A stretch of DNA of 64,000 bases from Heterohyrax brucei (lineage: Eukaryota > Chordata > Mammalia > Hyracoidea > Procaviidae), in assembly GCA_028571685.1 (NCBI GenBank), contig CM053146.1, positions 117,155,431-117,219,430 of the forward strand, read 5' to 3'. Below, in pieces: positions 42,278 to 54,047 of the stretch (positions are counted from its first letter, which is position 1; each line of letters starts with the position of its first letter). The translations under genes were made by a program, and so were the position numbers. Under the pieces are notes generated by a model. The model saw only the letters and a list, made by a program, of their open reading frames with translations. It did not search any database and was not told the origin of the DNA.

Positions 42278-45200
42278 ATGAAAGCACTAAACACACACCT
42301 ATCAATAATTACATTGAACACAAATGGACTGAACACTCCGGTAAAGAGACATTGAGTGACATGTTGGATCAAAAGACATGACCCATCTATACGTTGCCCA
42401 TAAGAAACTCACCTTATAGATATGAACAAACTGACAACTAAAGGATGGAAGAATATGTATCAAGCTAACAATACACAAAGAAGAGCAAGTGTGGCAATTC
42501 TAATCTCAGACAAAATAGATTTTAATGTAAAGTCCATCATGGACAACAGTGGACACTATTGCTAAAAGGTTCAATACACAAGCAGAATTTAGCAATATTA
42601 AATGTTTATGCACCTAATACTACACCGCCTAAATACATCAAAGAAACACTGACTACACTCAAAAATTAGACAGATCACTGCACAACAACAGTGGAAGACC
42701 TCAACACTCCACTCTCAGCATTGGACAGATCATCTAGAAAAAAGCTCAATAAAGACACAGAAGACCTTACTGCCACAATTAACCAACTAGACCTCATCAA
42801 CATGTACAGAACTTTCTATCCATCAGCGGACAACTACACCTTCTTCTCCAGTGCCCATGGAACATTCTCCAGAATAGACCATGTATTAGAACATAAAGCA
42901 ATTCTCAACAAAATCCATACCAGTGAATTAGTGCAAAGCATCTTCTCAGATCATAAAGCCATAAAAGTCAAAATCAACAGCAGAAAAAACATAGATAGAA
43001 AGTGGAACTCATGGAAACTGAACAACATCTTGCTCAAAAAACCATGAGTTATAGAAGAAATCAAGGATGAAATAAAGAAATTTATGGATTCCAATGACAA
43101 TGAAAAGGCTTCCTACCAGAACCTATATCATACAACCAAAGCAGTGCTCAGAGGTCAGTTCACCTCCATAAATGCACACATCTGGAAGGAAGATAGAAGC
43201 CAAAGCAAAGAACTAACGCTACAGCTTGAACAGGTAAAGAGAGAACAACAGAGGAACCTCTCAGTCACCACAAGAAAACAGATCATAAAGATTAGAGCAG
43301 AACTAAACAATTTAGAGAATAGAAGAACAATTGAAAAAATTGAAAAGACCAAAAGCTGGTTTTTTGAAAAGATCAACAAAATTGGCAAACCACTGGCTAA
43401 CTTACCAAAGAAAAAGAGGAAAGGAAACAAATAACCCAAATAAGAAACGAGAGGGGAGTTGTCATAACACATCCAACAGAAATAAAAAATATCATGACAA
43501 AATACTATGAAAGTCTGTACTCTAACAAATATGAAAACCTAGAGGAAATGGACAAATTTCTTGATTCATATCACCTAACAAAATCATCACAAGATGAAGG
43601 AGAACTACTTAATAAACCTATCACAAAGGAAGAGATTGCAAAAGTCATCCAAATACTACCAACCAAAAAAAGCCTGGGCCGAGATGGCTTCACCACAGAA
43701 CTCTACCAAGCTGTTAGAGAAAAGTTATCGCCAGCACTAGTGAAACTATTTTACAGTATAGAAAGGGATGGAGTACTCCCAGATTCACTCTAGGAAGCCA
43801 GCATAACACTGGTACCTAAGCCAGGGAAAGACCCAACCAAAAAGGAGAACTGCAGACTAGTATCACTCGTGAATCTAGATGGAAAAATCTTCAACAAAAT
43901 TCTTGCCAACAGAATACAACAGCTTATCAAAAAAGATAATAATAATCCATCATGACCAAGTTGGATTCATACCAGCGATGCAAAGCTGGTTCAGCATCAG
44001 AAAAACAATTAATGTGATCAACCACATAAATAACACAAAAGACAAGAATCAACTGATTTTGTCTATTGATGCAGAAAAGGCTTTTGATAAAGTCCAAAAC
44101 CCATTCATGCTAAAAACTCTCAGGAAAATAGGAACAGTTGAAAAATTCCTCAATCCAATAAGGGCCATTTTTATGAAGTCAACTGCCTACCTCATCCTGA
44201 ATGGAGAGAGACTGAAACAACTTCCTTTGAGAACGGGAACTAGACAAGGAAGCCCACTCTCACCTCTCCTGTTCAACATTGTGCTAGAAGTTCTAGCCAG
44301 AGCAATTACACAAGACCAAGAAATAAAGGGCATCTGTATCAGCAAAGGAGAAGTAAAAATCTTCCTATTTGCAGATGATATGATTGTATATGCAAAGAAT
44401 CCTAAAGAATCCATAAGCAAACTACTCAAACTGATAGAAGAGTTCAGCAAAGTCTCAGGATATAAGATAAATATAAGTAAATCAGCAGGATTCCTTTACA
44501 CCAACAGCGAGATTGTTAATGAAGAAATTACCAAGTCAATACCATTTACTATAGCCCCTAAGAAGATTAAGTACCTAGGAATAAATCTAACCAGAGAAAT
44601 AACAGACCTTTACAAAGAGAACTACAAGCCCTTACTACAAGAAACTATGAGACTTACACAAATGGAGAAACTTACCCTGCTCATGGATGGGAAGACTTAA
44701 CATTGTGAAAATGTCTATTTAACCCAAAGCAATCTACTTCTATAATGCAGTCCCAATACAAATTCCAGTGACATTTTTTTTTTAATGAGATGGAGAAACA
44801 AATCACCAACTTTGTTTGGAAAGGGAAGAAGCCCCAGATAACTAAAGCACTACTCAAGAAGAAATACACACTGCGAGGCCTCTCACTACCTGACTTTAGA
44901 ACCTATTACACTGCCACAGTAGTCAAAACAGCCTGGTACTGGTACAAAAAGAGACAGATACATCAATGGAGCAGAACTGAGACCCAGAGATGACACCATC
45001 TTCTTATGAACAGCTAATATTTGACAAAGGCCCTGAGACATTAAGCTGGGGTAAAAACAATCTCTTCAACAAATGGTGCTGGCAAAATTGGATACTCATC
45101 TGCAATAAATTGAAACAAGACCGACCCATATCTTACACTTTATATGAAAACCAACTCAAACTCGATAAAAGACTTAAATATAAAATCTAAGATGATAAAG

Positions 45201-45590
45201 TTCATCCAAGAAAAAGCGGGAACAACAATGGAAGCTTTAATACACAAAGTAGGCAGACTTCAAAATCTGTCAAATGAACCACAAACAACAGAAGAGATAA
45301 TAGATAAATGGGAACTACTAAGAATCAAACACTTTTGCTCATCAAAGACTTTATTAATGGAATTAAAAGGTCACCTACAGAATGGGAAAATATATTTGGC
45401 AACTATATGTCAGACTGCCATTTGATCTCATGATCTATAAGATACTACAAAATAGCAGTAAGAAAAGGATAAATCATCCAGTTAAGCACTGGGCAAAGGA
45501 GATGGTCAGACACTTCTCTAAAGAGGAGATCCAGGCAGCCAAAAAATACATGAGGACATACTCATGATCATTAGCTATTAAAGAAATTCA
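42278..45590 (+). pseudogene. Outer L1 ORF2 relic (continues 52804-53277)
   Basis: Endonuclease and reverse-transcriptase relic in several frames. Best preserved are 42691-43047 (endonuclease C-terminal half, with 'GTFSRIDHV' and 'SDHKAIKV'), 43494-43793 (RT start, 'LGRDGF'), and 43879-44700 (RT core with 'FADDMIVY' and '[12 protein letters not shown]'). The zinc-knuckle region is cut off by the inner L1 and continues at 52817-53005 ('CWRGCGEIGTVVHCWW'). Multiple stops and indels; inactive. Confidence 0.92.
45580..45590 (+). repeat. Left TSD of inner L1
   Basis: 'aaagaaattca', identical to 52793-52803. The junction 'att|aaag' is a good L1 endonuclease-type target. Confidence 0.95.
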
Positions 45591-46035
45591 GGAGGGGTGG
45601 AGTCAAGAAGGCGGACTAAGGACACGTCTCTTTCTATCCCTCTGGAAACCAAGACCTGAACTGACTATCAAACAGAGCCTTCTGAGCACCTAATCAGCCT
45701 CAGGACACAGCACAGAGCTGTTAATTGGGACTTTATATCATTCAGCGAAACACCTCCTCTCTCTCGCTGACTCCCGCTCCCGGCTAGCCCCGGCTCTCAC
45801 AGACGGAAGGTAAACGCACCATTTTGACTTTTTTTTTTTCCCTCGGTCTCGGCTGGCGGGCGGAGCTGGGTCTTGCCTGGCGGCTGGACTCGGACACGCT
45901 GCTGGGGGGATAGGCAGGCGAAATTCCCATGTTCTGAGAGCCAGGCTCGGGACTCTGTTAATCTAGACACTTTGAGCCTTTCGTTCTGTAGCTGCCTCAG
46001 TGGGGTTTGTGCAGAACTCCGTGGTCAGGGTGCGG

Positions 46036-46048
46036 GACGCCATGTTGG
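46036..46048 (+). promoter_or_regulatory. YY1-like box, monomer A
   Basis: 'gacgccatgttgg' contains the GCCATNTT core recognised by YY1. Known in human L1, where a YY1 site near the 5' end positions transcription start; here only the motif is seen. Confidence 0.5.
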
Positions 46049-46233
46049 TACCGAGATTTTAGCGGGACCTCGTTCTTAGCCTGGGAGCCAGCGCCTGCAA
46101 ACGGGACAGCGCTTCTCCAACAGAAAAGTAGTGATTTTGCACAGTGCTGCCTACGTTGGGGGCCCTGCAACAGAAGCAGAGGAATCGCTGCCTCTGGGCA
46201 TCTTTAGCCCCCCTGTCTGCTGCCTGTGTGGAG

Positions 46234-46246
46234 GACGCCATCTTGG
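46234..46246 (+). promoter_or_regulatory. YY1-like box, monomer B
   Basis: 'gacgccatcttgg', 198 bp downstream of the monomer A box and an even closer match (complement 'ccaagatggc'). Confidence 0.55.
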
Positions 46247-46596
46247 GTACGGTGGCCGCAGCTGGACCTAATTCTTAGCTTGGGAGCCAGACCCTGCCCA
46301 CAAGAGAGCACTTTTCTATCACAAAACCAGTGCTCAACACAGTGTTGGATAAGGCTAGGCCCTGTCAGCAGAGGTCACCAGGGCACTAGCATTGCTGTAT
46401 TCTGAACTAGTTTGTTATCATCTGGGGTTGGATACAGTGGCACTTACTTTGTCAGATGGGAAGAGGGACCTCTACACCTGAAAACCTAACTGACTTGTGA
46501 ACTGGTCAGATACCTTTTGCTTCACATTTGAAGACAGCCTAGAGAAACATTTGCAATCCATCCGCACAGTACCTCTTCCAGCCTCTATATACTCAC

Positions 46597-47547
46597 ATGG
46601 GACCCAAAAAGCAACAGACAATTGTGGCATACAAGCAATCACTCATGGCTTCAGAAGGCTCCCAAACAAAGCAACCAAGGAGTTTTCCAGATGAAGAAAC
46701 TTTTATGAAAGCATCAGGAAGTGAATACAATTTGATTATATACAGAGCCCTTCTAGACCTTATACAAAATGCAGCAGAACAAAATGAAAAATTAAGCAAG
46801 TTGTTCAATCTGATGGAACACCAGTACTCTGAAATCCAACAGATCAAGAAGAAAATCAAAGACATAGAAGCTTCCATGCAAAGCCAAGAAAACAGAATGG
46901 AACAAATGGAAAAAAGAATTTCTGACTTGGAAGACAGAGCTACTGCTCCTAGTGTCTATGAGCAGAAATCAGAAAAAAGAAACAAGAAAAATGAAGAAAC
47001 ATTAAGAAGTATGTGGGACTCTATTAGGAGGAACAACCTTCGATTAATTGGAGTCTCTGAACAGGGTGAGACATCTGAGAACACAGAGAGTATTGTTGCT
47101 GAGCTGCTGAAAGAAAACTTCCCAGAAATCATGAAGGAAAAGAATATAGACATCTCAGATGCATATCGTACGTCACCCAATATAGATCTCAAAAGAAAGA
47201 CTCCAAGACATATTATAATCAAGCTTAACAAAATGAAACATAAGCAGCAACTCTTAAAGGCAGCAAGACTCAAGGCAAAGCTAACATTCAGAGGGAAACC
47301 CTGTAGGCTTTTGTCAGATTTCTCAGCAGAAACCATGCTGGCACGGAGACAGTGGCATGACACATTCAAAGTCTTGAAGGAGAAAAACTTCCAACCAAGA
47401 ATTATATATCCTGAAAAACTGTCTTTCAAACATGAAAATGAAATTAAGACATTTCCAGATAAACAGAAACTCAGAGACTTTGTAAAAACCAAACCCAAAC
47501 TACAAGAAATACTGAAAGAAGTTCTTGGCTTTGGCTTAGAAGAATGA
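46597..47547 (+). CDS. ORF1: L1 ORF1p, RNA-binding protein, intact
   Basis: 316 codons, ATG to TGA, no lesion. ORF1p forms a trimeric nucleic-acid chaperone that coats L1 RNA in cytoplasmic particles. The N-terminal about 70 residues are polar. Residues 75-140 are heptad-rich and charged (coiled coil: 'QQIKKKIKDIE', 'ENRMEQMEKRISDLED'). The RRM begins near residue 146 ('NNLRLIGV'). The C-terminal domain follows from about 203 ('PRHIIIK', then 'ARRQW' at 249-253 and 'NFQPRIIYPEKLSF' at 264-277). Length is near the usual for mammalian L1 (about 340). The ATG is chosen because the outer copy aligns from the same place. Whether it is expressed is unknown. Confidence 0.93.
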   Translation: MGPKKQQTIVAYKQSLMASEGSQTKQPRSFPDEETFMKASGSEYNLIIYRALLDLIQNAAEQNEKLSKLFNLMEHQYSEIQQIKKKIKDIEASMQSQENRMEQMEKRISDLEDRATAPSVYEQKSEKRNKKNEETLRSMWDSIRRNNLRLIGVSEQGETSENTESIVAELLKENFPEIMKEKNIDISDAYRTSPNIDLKRKTPRHIIIKLNKMKHKQQLLKAARLKAKLTFRGKPCRLLSDFSAETMLARRQWHDTFKVLKEKNFQPRIIYPEKLSFKHENEIKTFPDKQKLRDFVKTKPKLQEILKEVLGFGLEE

Positions 47548-47972
47548 AACCACTAACTTTATATTTTAGAACGACACACTACTCAATACTCATTTAGAGA
47601 AGGCTCCAAAGTAAATCACAGCTTTGATTTGGAAAGAAGCAATCCAGTGATCATCATGAAAACTATGGTGTCATCATAATAAAAGAGGGATGTACTACAG
47701 TCGTTATAGTCCTTCCAGATGGAGAGGAAGATGACCAGACTGGTAGTAATTAAAATTGGGTTCATAAATAGTTTATTAAGGGGGTTCATAGAGGCAGCTG
47801 TAAAGCACAACAAAGATGTATCATACCATTTCAAGAAATCTAACACACGAGTCTCAACAACTATAAAACCAGCTCTGAAAAAGGTGAAAAATCGACTCAC
47901 AAAAAAGAGTGTCTCAGAACAGACTAATAAGAACAACAGAGAAAACATCAACATAAAAATAAACATATCACA
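47548..47972 (+). other. Inner L1 inter-ORF spacer
   Basis: 425 bp, longer than the roughly 60-bp spacer of human L1. An 88-codon frame (47719-47985) runs into the ORF2 start but the same frame is not kept in the outer L1, so it is not called a gene. Confidence 0.7.
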
Positions 47973-50900
47973 ATGGCAGCAGTGAACACATACCTATCAA
48001 TAATTACATTGAATGTGAATGGACTGAATGCTCCAGTAAAGAGACACCGAGTGTCATCTTGGATCAAAAGACACGACCCATCCATATGTTGTCTACAAGA
48101 AACTCACTTGAGACCTAAAGACAGGAACAAACTGAAAATTAAAGGTTGGAAGAATATATATCAAGCTAACAATGAACAAAGAAGAGCAGGGGTGGCAATT
48201 CTAATCTCAGACAAAATCAACTTTAATGCCAAATCCACCATCGTGGACAAAGATGTACACTATTTACTGCTGAAAGGTTCAGTACACAAGCAAGACTTAA
48301 CTATATTAAACATTTATGCACCTAATGTCAGAGCACCTAAATATGTCGAAGAAACGCTGACTATGCTCAAAAGAGAGTTAGATGACTCCACAATAATAGT
48401 GGGAGACTTTAACACTCCACTCTCATTACTAGACAGATCATCTAGAAAAAAGCTCAGTAAAGATACAGAAGACCTCATTGACACAATTAACCAACTAAAC
48501 CTCATTGATATATACAGAACTTTCCACCCATCAGCAGACAACTACACCTTCTTCTCCAGTGCACATGGAACATTCTCCAGAATTGACCACGTGATAGGCC
48601 ATAATGCAATGCTCAACAAAATCCATACCATTAAATTATTGCAAAGCATCTTCTCAGATCATAAAGCCATCAAAGTTGAAATCAATAGCAGAAAAAAACA
48701 GAGATAGAAAGTGGAACTCTTGGAAACTGAACAACATCTTGCTCAAAAAAACATGGGTTATAGAGGAAATCAGGGATCAATTAAAGAAATTCATGGATTC
48801 CAATGAGAACGAAAACACTTCCTACCAGAACCTATGGGATACAGCCAAAGCAGTGCTCAGAGGTCTGTTTATCTCCATAAATGCAGACATCGGGAAGGAA
48901 GAAAGAAACCAAATCAAGGAACTAACTCTACAGCTTGAACAAGTAGAAAGAGAACAACAGAGGAACCCCTCGGGCACTGGAAGAAAGAAGATCATAAAGA
49001 TTAGAGCAGAGCTAAATGAATTAGAGAATAGAAAAACAATTGAAAAAATTGAAAAGACCAAAAGCTGGTTTTTTGAAAAGATCAACAAAATTGATAAACC
49101 ACCGGCTAAACTTACTAAAGAAAAGCAGGAAAGGAAACAAATAACCCAAATTAGAAATGAGAAGGGAGTTGTCACCACAGATGCAACAGAAATCAAAAAC
49201 ATCATAACAGAATACTATGAAAGACTGTACTCTAACAAATTTGAAAACCTAGGGGAAATGGACCAATTCCTTGGCTCATATCACCTACCCAAATTATCAC
49301 AACATGAGGCAGAACAACTTAATACACCCATCACAAAGGAAGAGATTGAAAAGGTCATCAAAACACTGCCAACCCAAAAAAGTCCGGGCCCAGATGGCTT
49401 CACGGCAGAATTCTACCAAGCATTTAGAGAAGAGTTATCCCCAATACTATTGAAACTATTTCACAGTATAGAAAGGGATGAAGTACTCCAAAACTCATTC
49501 TATGAAGCCGGCATAACCCTGATACCTAAGCCAGGGAAAGATCCAACAAAGACAGAGAACTACAGACCGATATCACTCATGAACTTAGATGCAAAAATCT
49601 TCAACAAAATTCTTGCCAACAGAATACAACAACATATCAAGAAAATAATCCATCATGACCAAGTGGGATTCATACCAGGGATGCAAGGCTGGTTCAACAT
49701 CAGGAAAACAATTAATGTGATTAACCACATAAAATAACACAAAAGACAAAGATCACCTGATTTTGTCCATTGATGCCAGAAAGGCATTTGATAAAGTCCA
49801 GCACCCATTCATGCTAAAAACTCTTAGCAAAATGGGCATAGACGGCAAATTCCTCAACACAATAAGGGCCATTTATACAAAGCCAATTGCCTACATCATC
49901 CTGAATGGAGAGAGACTGAAAAACTTTCCCCTGAGATCAGGAACTAGACAAGGATGCCCACTGTCACCTCTCCTATTCAACATTGTGCTAGAAGTTCTAG
50001 CCAGAGGAATTAGACAAGCCGAACAAATAAAAGGCATCTGCATTGGCAAAGAGGAAGTTAAAATCTCCCTGTTCGCAGATGATATGATTGTATATGCAGA
50101 AAACCGCAAGGAATCTGTAAGTAAGTTACTCCAACTGATAGAAGAGTTCAGCAAAGTCTCAGGATACAAGATAAACATAAGTAAATCAGTAGGATTCCTT
50201 TATACCAACAACGAGACTGTTAAGGAGGAAATTATCAAATCTATACCATTTGTGATAGCCCCTAAGAAGATAAAGTACCTAGGAATTAATCTAACCAGAG
50301 AAACAACAGACCTTTACAAAGAGAACTACAAGCCCTTACTACAAAAAACTAAGAGAGACTTAGATAAATGGAAAAACCTACCCTGCTCATGGATAGGAAG
50401 ACTTAACATTGTGAAAATGTCTATTTTACCCAAAGCAATTTATTTCTATAATGCAATCCCAATACAAGTTCCAGTATCATTTTTTAATGAGATGGAGAAA
50501 CAAATCACCAATTTTGTTTGGAAAGGGAAGAAGCCCCGGATAAGTAAGGTACTACTAAAGAAGAAGAACACACTGGGAGGCCTCTCATTACCCGACCTTA
50601 GAACATACTACACTGCCACAGTGGTCAAAACAGCCTGGTACTGGTACAAGAACAGACAGACTGATCAATGGAACAGAATTGAGACCCCAGAGATGACACC
50701 ATCTGCCTATGTACAGTTGATATTCGACAAAGGCCCTAAGACATTAAACTGGGGTAAAAACAGCATCTTCAACAAATGGTGCTGGCAAAATTGGTTATCC
50801 ATCTGCAATAAACTGAATCAAGATCCATATCTTACACCTTATACGAAAACCAACTCCAACTGGATAAAAGACCTAAATATCGAACCTAAAATGATAAAGC

Positions 50901-51781
50901 TCATCCAAGAAAAGGTAGGAACAACAATGGAAGTTTTAATACATAATGAGGACAGACTCCAAAATCCGTCAAAGAAACCTCAGTCAACAGAATGGAAAGT
51001 AGATAAATGGGAACTACTAAGAATCAAACACTTTTGCTCATCCAAAGATTTTATTAATAGAATTAAAAGAACACCCACAGAGTGGGAAAAAATATTTGGC
51101 AACTCTATGTCAGATCGACGCCTGATCTCCATAATCTATAAGATACTACAAAATATCAATAAGAAGAACATAAACCATCCAATTAAGTGATGGGCAAAGG
51201 AGATGGACAGATACTTCACTAAAGAGGAGATCCAGGCAGCCAAAAGACACAGGCGGACATGTTCACGATCTTTAGCTATTAAAGAAATTCAAATCAAGAC
51301 AACAATGAGATGCCATCTCACCCCAACAAGATTGGCCATGATCCAGAAAACACAAAACAACAAATGCTGGAGAGGCTGTGGAGAAAGTGGAACCCTCCTA
51401 CACTGTTGGTGGGGTTGCAAAATGGTCCAGCCTCTTTGGAAGGCAATCTGGCGCTTCCTTAAAAAAATGGATATTGATATACCATTTGACCCAGTAATTC
51501 CACTACTTGGAATATATCCTACAGATTCAAGGCCTTTCACACCAACGGACACATGCACCAGAATGTTTATCGCGGCACAGTCCACAATAGCAAAAAGGTG
51601 GAATCAACCCAGATGCCCAACAATAGAAGAATGGATAGGTAAACTGTGGTACATATACTCAATGGAGCACTACGCAATGATAAAGAATAACGATGATTCC
51701 AGGAAACATCTCCTAACCTGGTTTCAACTGGAAGACATTATGTTGAGAGTAGTCAGCGACAAAAGGACAAATACTGTATGA
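47973..51781 (+). pseudogene. ORF2: L1 ORF2p (endonuclease / reverse transcriptase), three lesions
   Basis: ORF2p nicks target DNA and reverse-transcribes L1 RNA. The endonuclease segment (47973 to about 48695) keeps the expected residues: Asn in 'LNVNGLN', Glu in 'QETHL', Tyr in 'NIYAPN', Asp/Asn in 'GDFN', Asp in 'RIDHV', His in 'SDHKAI'. The RT segment keeps 'FADD' (50072-50083) and '[14 protein letters not shown]'. The C-terminal knuckle 'CWRGCGESGTLLHCWWGC' is complete. Lesions: a run of 7 A at 48692-48698 (6 in the outer copy), a run of 4 A at 49731-49734 (3 in the outer copy), and a TGA at 51188-51190 just before 'WAKEM'. Each single-base gain shifts the frame, so as written ORF2 is inactive. 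Confidence 0.93.
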
Positions 51782-52782
51782 GACCTCTACGATAAGATCT
51801 CAAAAACAGACTTGTGTGTAGAAGAAAAGACTCTTTGACAGCTGCAAGGGAGAGGAGGGAGGGAGGGAGAGCAAGGGGGGGAGGGTTTAGTTTAGGTAGT
51901 TATGAGAAATCTAGTTGGGAGAAAGCGGTGACAGCACACATTAGGAACAAGAACAACATTAAGTGGACTTCAGCATAACTTGATTACTCCTTCCATCTTA
52001 ACTCAATACTGCAAGGATAGAGTAGCTGGGGTGGGGGGCAGGGGACCATGCTCTTAGGCGAATTCCAGGCCAATTTGCACAACTGGCGTTTTGCTAAGAG
52101 AGCTCTATGCACCCCACATTGGTGAGTGGCGTCTGGGGTCTTAAAAGCTGCCGAGCTGCCATCCGAGGACACAGCAAATGGTCCCAACTCAGCAGGAACG
52201 GATGCTCACCGAGGGCCAAAATGGCATGCGGTAAAGACAACCGAGAAGACAGAGAGACCCACAAGAGTGGGTGCCTACATCGACCTGGGACCGGAAGAAC
52301 CGGATGGTGCCCGGCCACCACCAGTGATAGCCATGACGGAGCTCACAGAGAGGAGCCTCACTGGCAACACAAGAATAAAAAGAGGTGCAACATGAGATCT
52401 CCACTAAAAGACCTCAATTGATGGTCCAGTGGTTTGGGGGTTCCTCTGAGAGCATGGCCCCCGGCCCTGATGCTGCCCGTTCCCATAAATTATAACAAAG
52501 GTCCACTCTTTGGACAGGAATGGAATGGACTTGGCATGCAGAGTAACCATATGTTGGAAGCACTTTATGGTTCTATACATCTATAGGATATCATCTTGCT
52601 GACCTCTGGCTGGAGGAAGGGGAGTGGACGGAGAGGAGGGGAAAGGAGACTGTTGGGAGGATGAGACATGTATGGAGCAGAGAGGAATAGTGTGCAGTCA
52701 CCGGACAGGGAGAGCAGTGGAAGCTGCATATAGGGGGGCATGTAAATTTACATGTGAATGTACATTTTTACTCAGTTATGTT
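51782..52782 (+). other. Inner L1 3' UTR
   Basis: About 1 kb after the ORF2 stop, ending 'gaatgtacatttttactcag' before the A-rich tail. Holds the G-rich tract at 51848-51886. A block around 52270-52535 is absent from the outer L1. Short frames at 52107-52421 and neighbours are chance. The same 3' end is found alone at 6464-6735 (minus). Confidence 0.85.
51848..51886 (+). other. G-quadruplex-capable tract in L1 3' UTR
   Basis: GGG-A-GGG-A-GGG-AGAGCAA-GGGGGGG spacing (from 'gaggagggagggagggaga'), giving four G-runs with loops of 1, 1 and 7. A comparable G-rich tract is at 53363-53392 in the outer L1, and polypurine G-rich 3' UTR tracts are a general L1 feature. Confidence 0.75.
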
Positions 52783-52792
52783 AAAAAAAGAA

Positions 52793-52803
52793 AAAGAAAT
52801 TCA
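52793..52803 (+). repeat. Right TSD of inner L1
   Basis: 'aaagaaattca', identical to 45580-45590. The outer ORF2 relic continues immediately after. Confidence 0.95.
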
Positions 52804-53277
52804 AATCTAAACTGCAATGAGATACCATTTCATCCCAACAAAGTTGGCCATATTCCAAAAAAAGCAAAACAACAAATGTTGGAGAGGCTGTGGAGAAATT
52901 GGAACTGTCGTACACTGTTGGTGGGATTTCAAAATGGTGCAACCTCTTTGGAAAACAATCTGGCGCTTCCTTAAAAAGCTGGATATAGATGTACCATTTG
53001 ACTAAGTAATTCCACTACTCAAAATATATCCTACAGAATCAAGGCTATTCACACCAACTGATACGTGCACATGAATGTTTATCACAGCACAGTCCACAAT
53101 ATCAAAAAGATGGAATCAACCCAGAGGACCAACAACAGAGGAATGGGTAGATAAACTATGGTATATATACTCAATGGAACACTATGCAAGGATAAAGAAC
53201 AATGATGATTTTAGAAAACATCATATAACCTGGTTTCCATTGGAGGACATTATGCTGAGTGAAAGTAGTTAGTGACA
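52804..53277 (+). pseudogene. Outer L1 ORF2 C-terminal relic
   Basis: Resumes the outer ORF2 after the inner insertion: zinc-knuckle region (52817-53005) with one stop ('catttgactaagtaattcc' at about 53002), then 53075-53272 to the end of ORF2 ('QSTISKRWNQPRGPTTEEW'). Confidence 0.88.
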
Positions 53278-54047
53278 AAAGGACAAATATTGTATGAGAC
53301 CCCTATGATAAGAATTTAAAAACAGACTCATGCATAGAAGAAAATATTCTTGGTGGCTGCAAGGGTGGAGAGGGAGGAAGGGCAAGGGGGCTGAGGGTTT
53401 AGATTAGATAGTTGTTAGAAATTTGGTTGGGTGAAATCTGTGACAGCATACATTGGAAAGAAAATCAATACCAACTGGACTTCAACATAACTTGATTACT
53501 CTTCCCATCTTAACCCAATATTGAAAGGAAAGAGTAGCTGGGGCAGGGGGCTGGGGACCATGCTCTCTGCGGAAATCCAGGCCAAATTGGCACAACTAGC
53601 ATTTTGCTAAGAGAGCCTTCTGTTCCCAACATTGGCGAGTGGCGTCTGGGTTGTTGAAAGCTGCCAAGCTGCCATCCAAGGGTACAGCAAATGGTCCCAA
53701 CTCAGCAGAAACAGATGATCACCAAGGACCAAAATGACATTGGGGAAAGAGAACCCAGAAGACAGAGAGACCCTCAAGAGTCGGTGACACAGAGTGACCA
53801 TATCATGTGTGCGCCTTATGATTCTGTACATCCATAGGATGTTGTTCTGCAGACCTCTTACTGGAGGCAGGGGAGTGGGTGGAGAGGACGGGATGGGAGA
53901 TTGTTGGGAGGACAAGACACATATGGAGAAGAGAGGAAGAGTGTTCTGTCACCAGGCAGGGAGAGCAGTGGGAGCTGCATATAGGTGGGTATGCAAATTT
54001 ATAAGGGAATGTACATTTTCACTCAATCATAAAGAAAAAAAAAAGAA
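53278..54047 (+). other. Outer L1 3' UTR, with internal deletion
   Basis: Aligns to 51782-52792 but lacks about 270 bp: 'cctcaagagtcggtg' near 53785 is joined directly to 'acacagagtgaccatatc'. Keeps a G-rich tract (53363-53392: 'gggtggagagggaggaaggg' and following). Ends in an A-rich tail with G interruptions. Confidence 0.85.

Larger units (their letters stand above)
45591..46596 (+). promoter_or_regulatory. Inner L1 5' UTR with two tandem monomers
   Basis: Begins 'ggaggggtggagtcaagaag'. CpG-rich between about 45770 and 46260. Two tandem units of about 198 bp (about 46000-46195 and 46196-46395) each carry, in order, a 'gacgccatNttgg' box, 'tgggagcca', and 'cacagtg'. Such tandem units in L1 5' UTRs act as promoters in mouse; that role here is inference. 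The older outer L1 has one unit only. Confidence 0.8.
45591..52792 (+). mobile_element. Inner, younger full-length L1 (7.2 kb)
   Basis: Complete element: 5' UTR (45591-46596), intact ORF1 (46597-47547), inter-ORF spacer (47548-47972), ORF2 with three lesions (47973-51781), 3' UTR with a G-rich tract (51782-52782) and a short A-rich tail (52783-52792). It is bounded by perfect 11-bp duplications at 45580-45590 and 52793-52803. It differs from the outer L1 at roughly one base in six in one RT block compared by eye, so the two belong to different ages or subfamilies. Confidence 0.96.

Noticed and set aside
43494-44700. Retroviral or host reverse transcriptase
   Set aside because: The order endonuclease, RT with FADD, zinc knuckle, and the flanking ORF1 and 3' UTR identify it as L1; no LTRs, gag or env.
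46956-47498. 180-codon minus-strand frame
   Set aside because: Exact antisense shadow of the intact L1 ORF1.
47719-47985. Extra L1 gene between ORF1 and ORF2
   Set aside because: The frame is not kept in the outer L1 copy and has no recognised domain.
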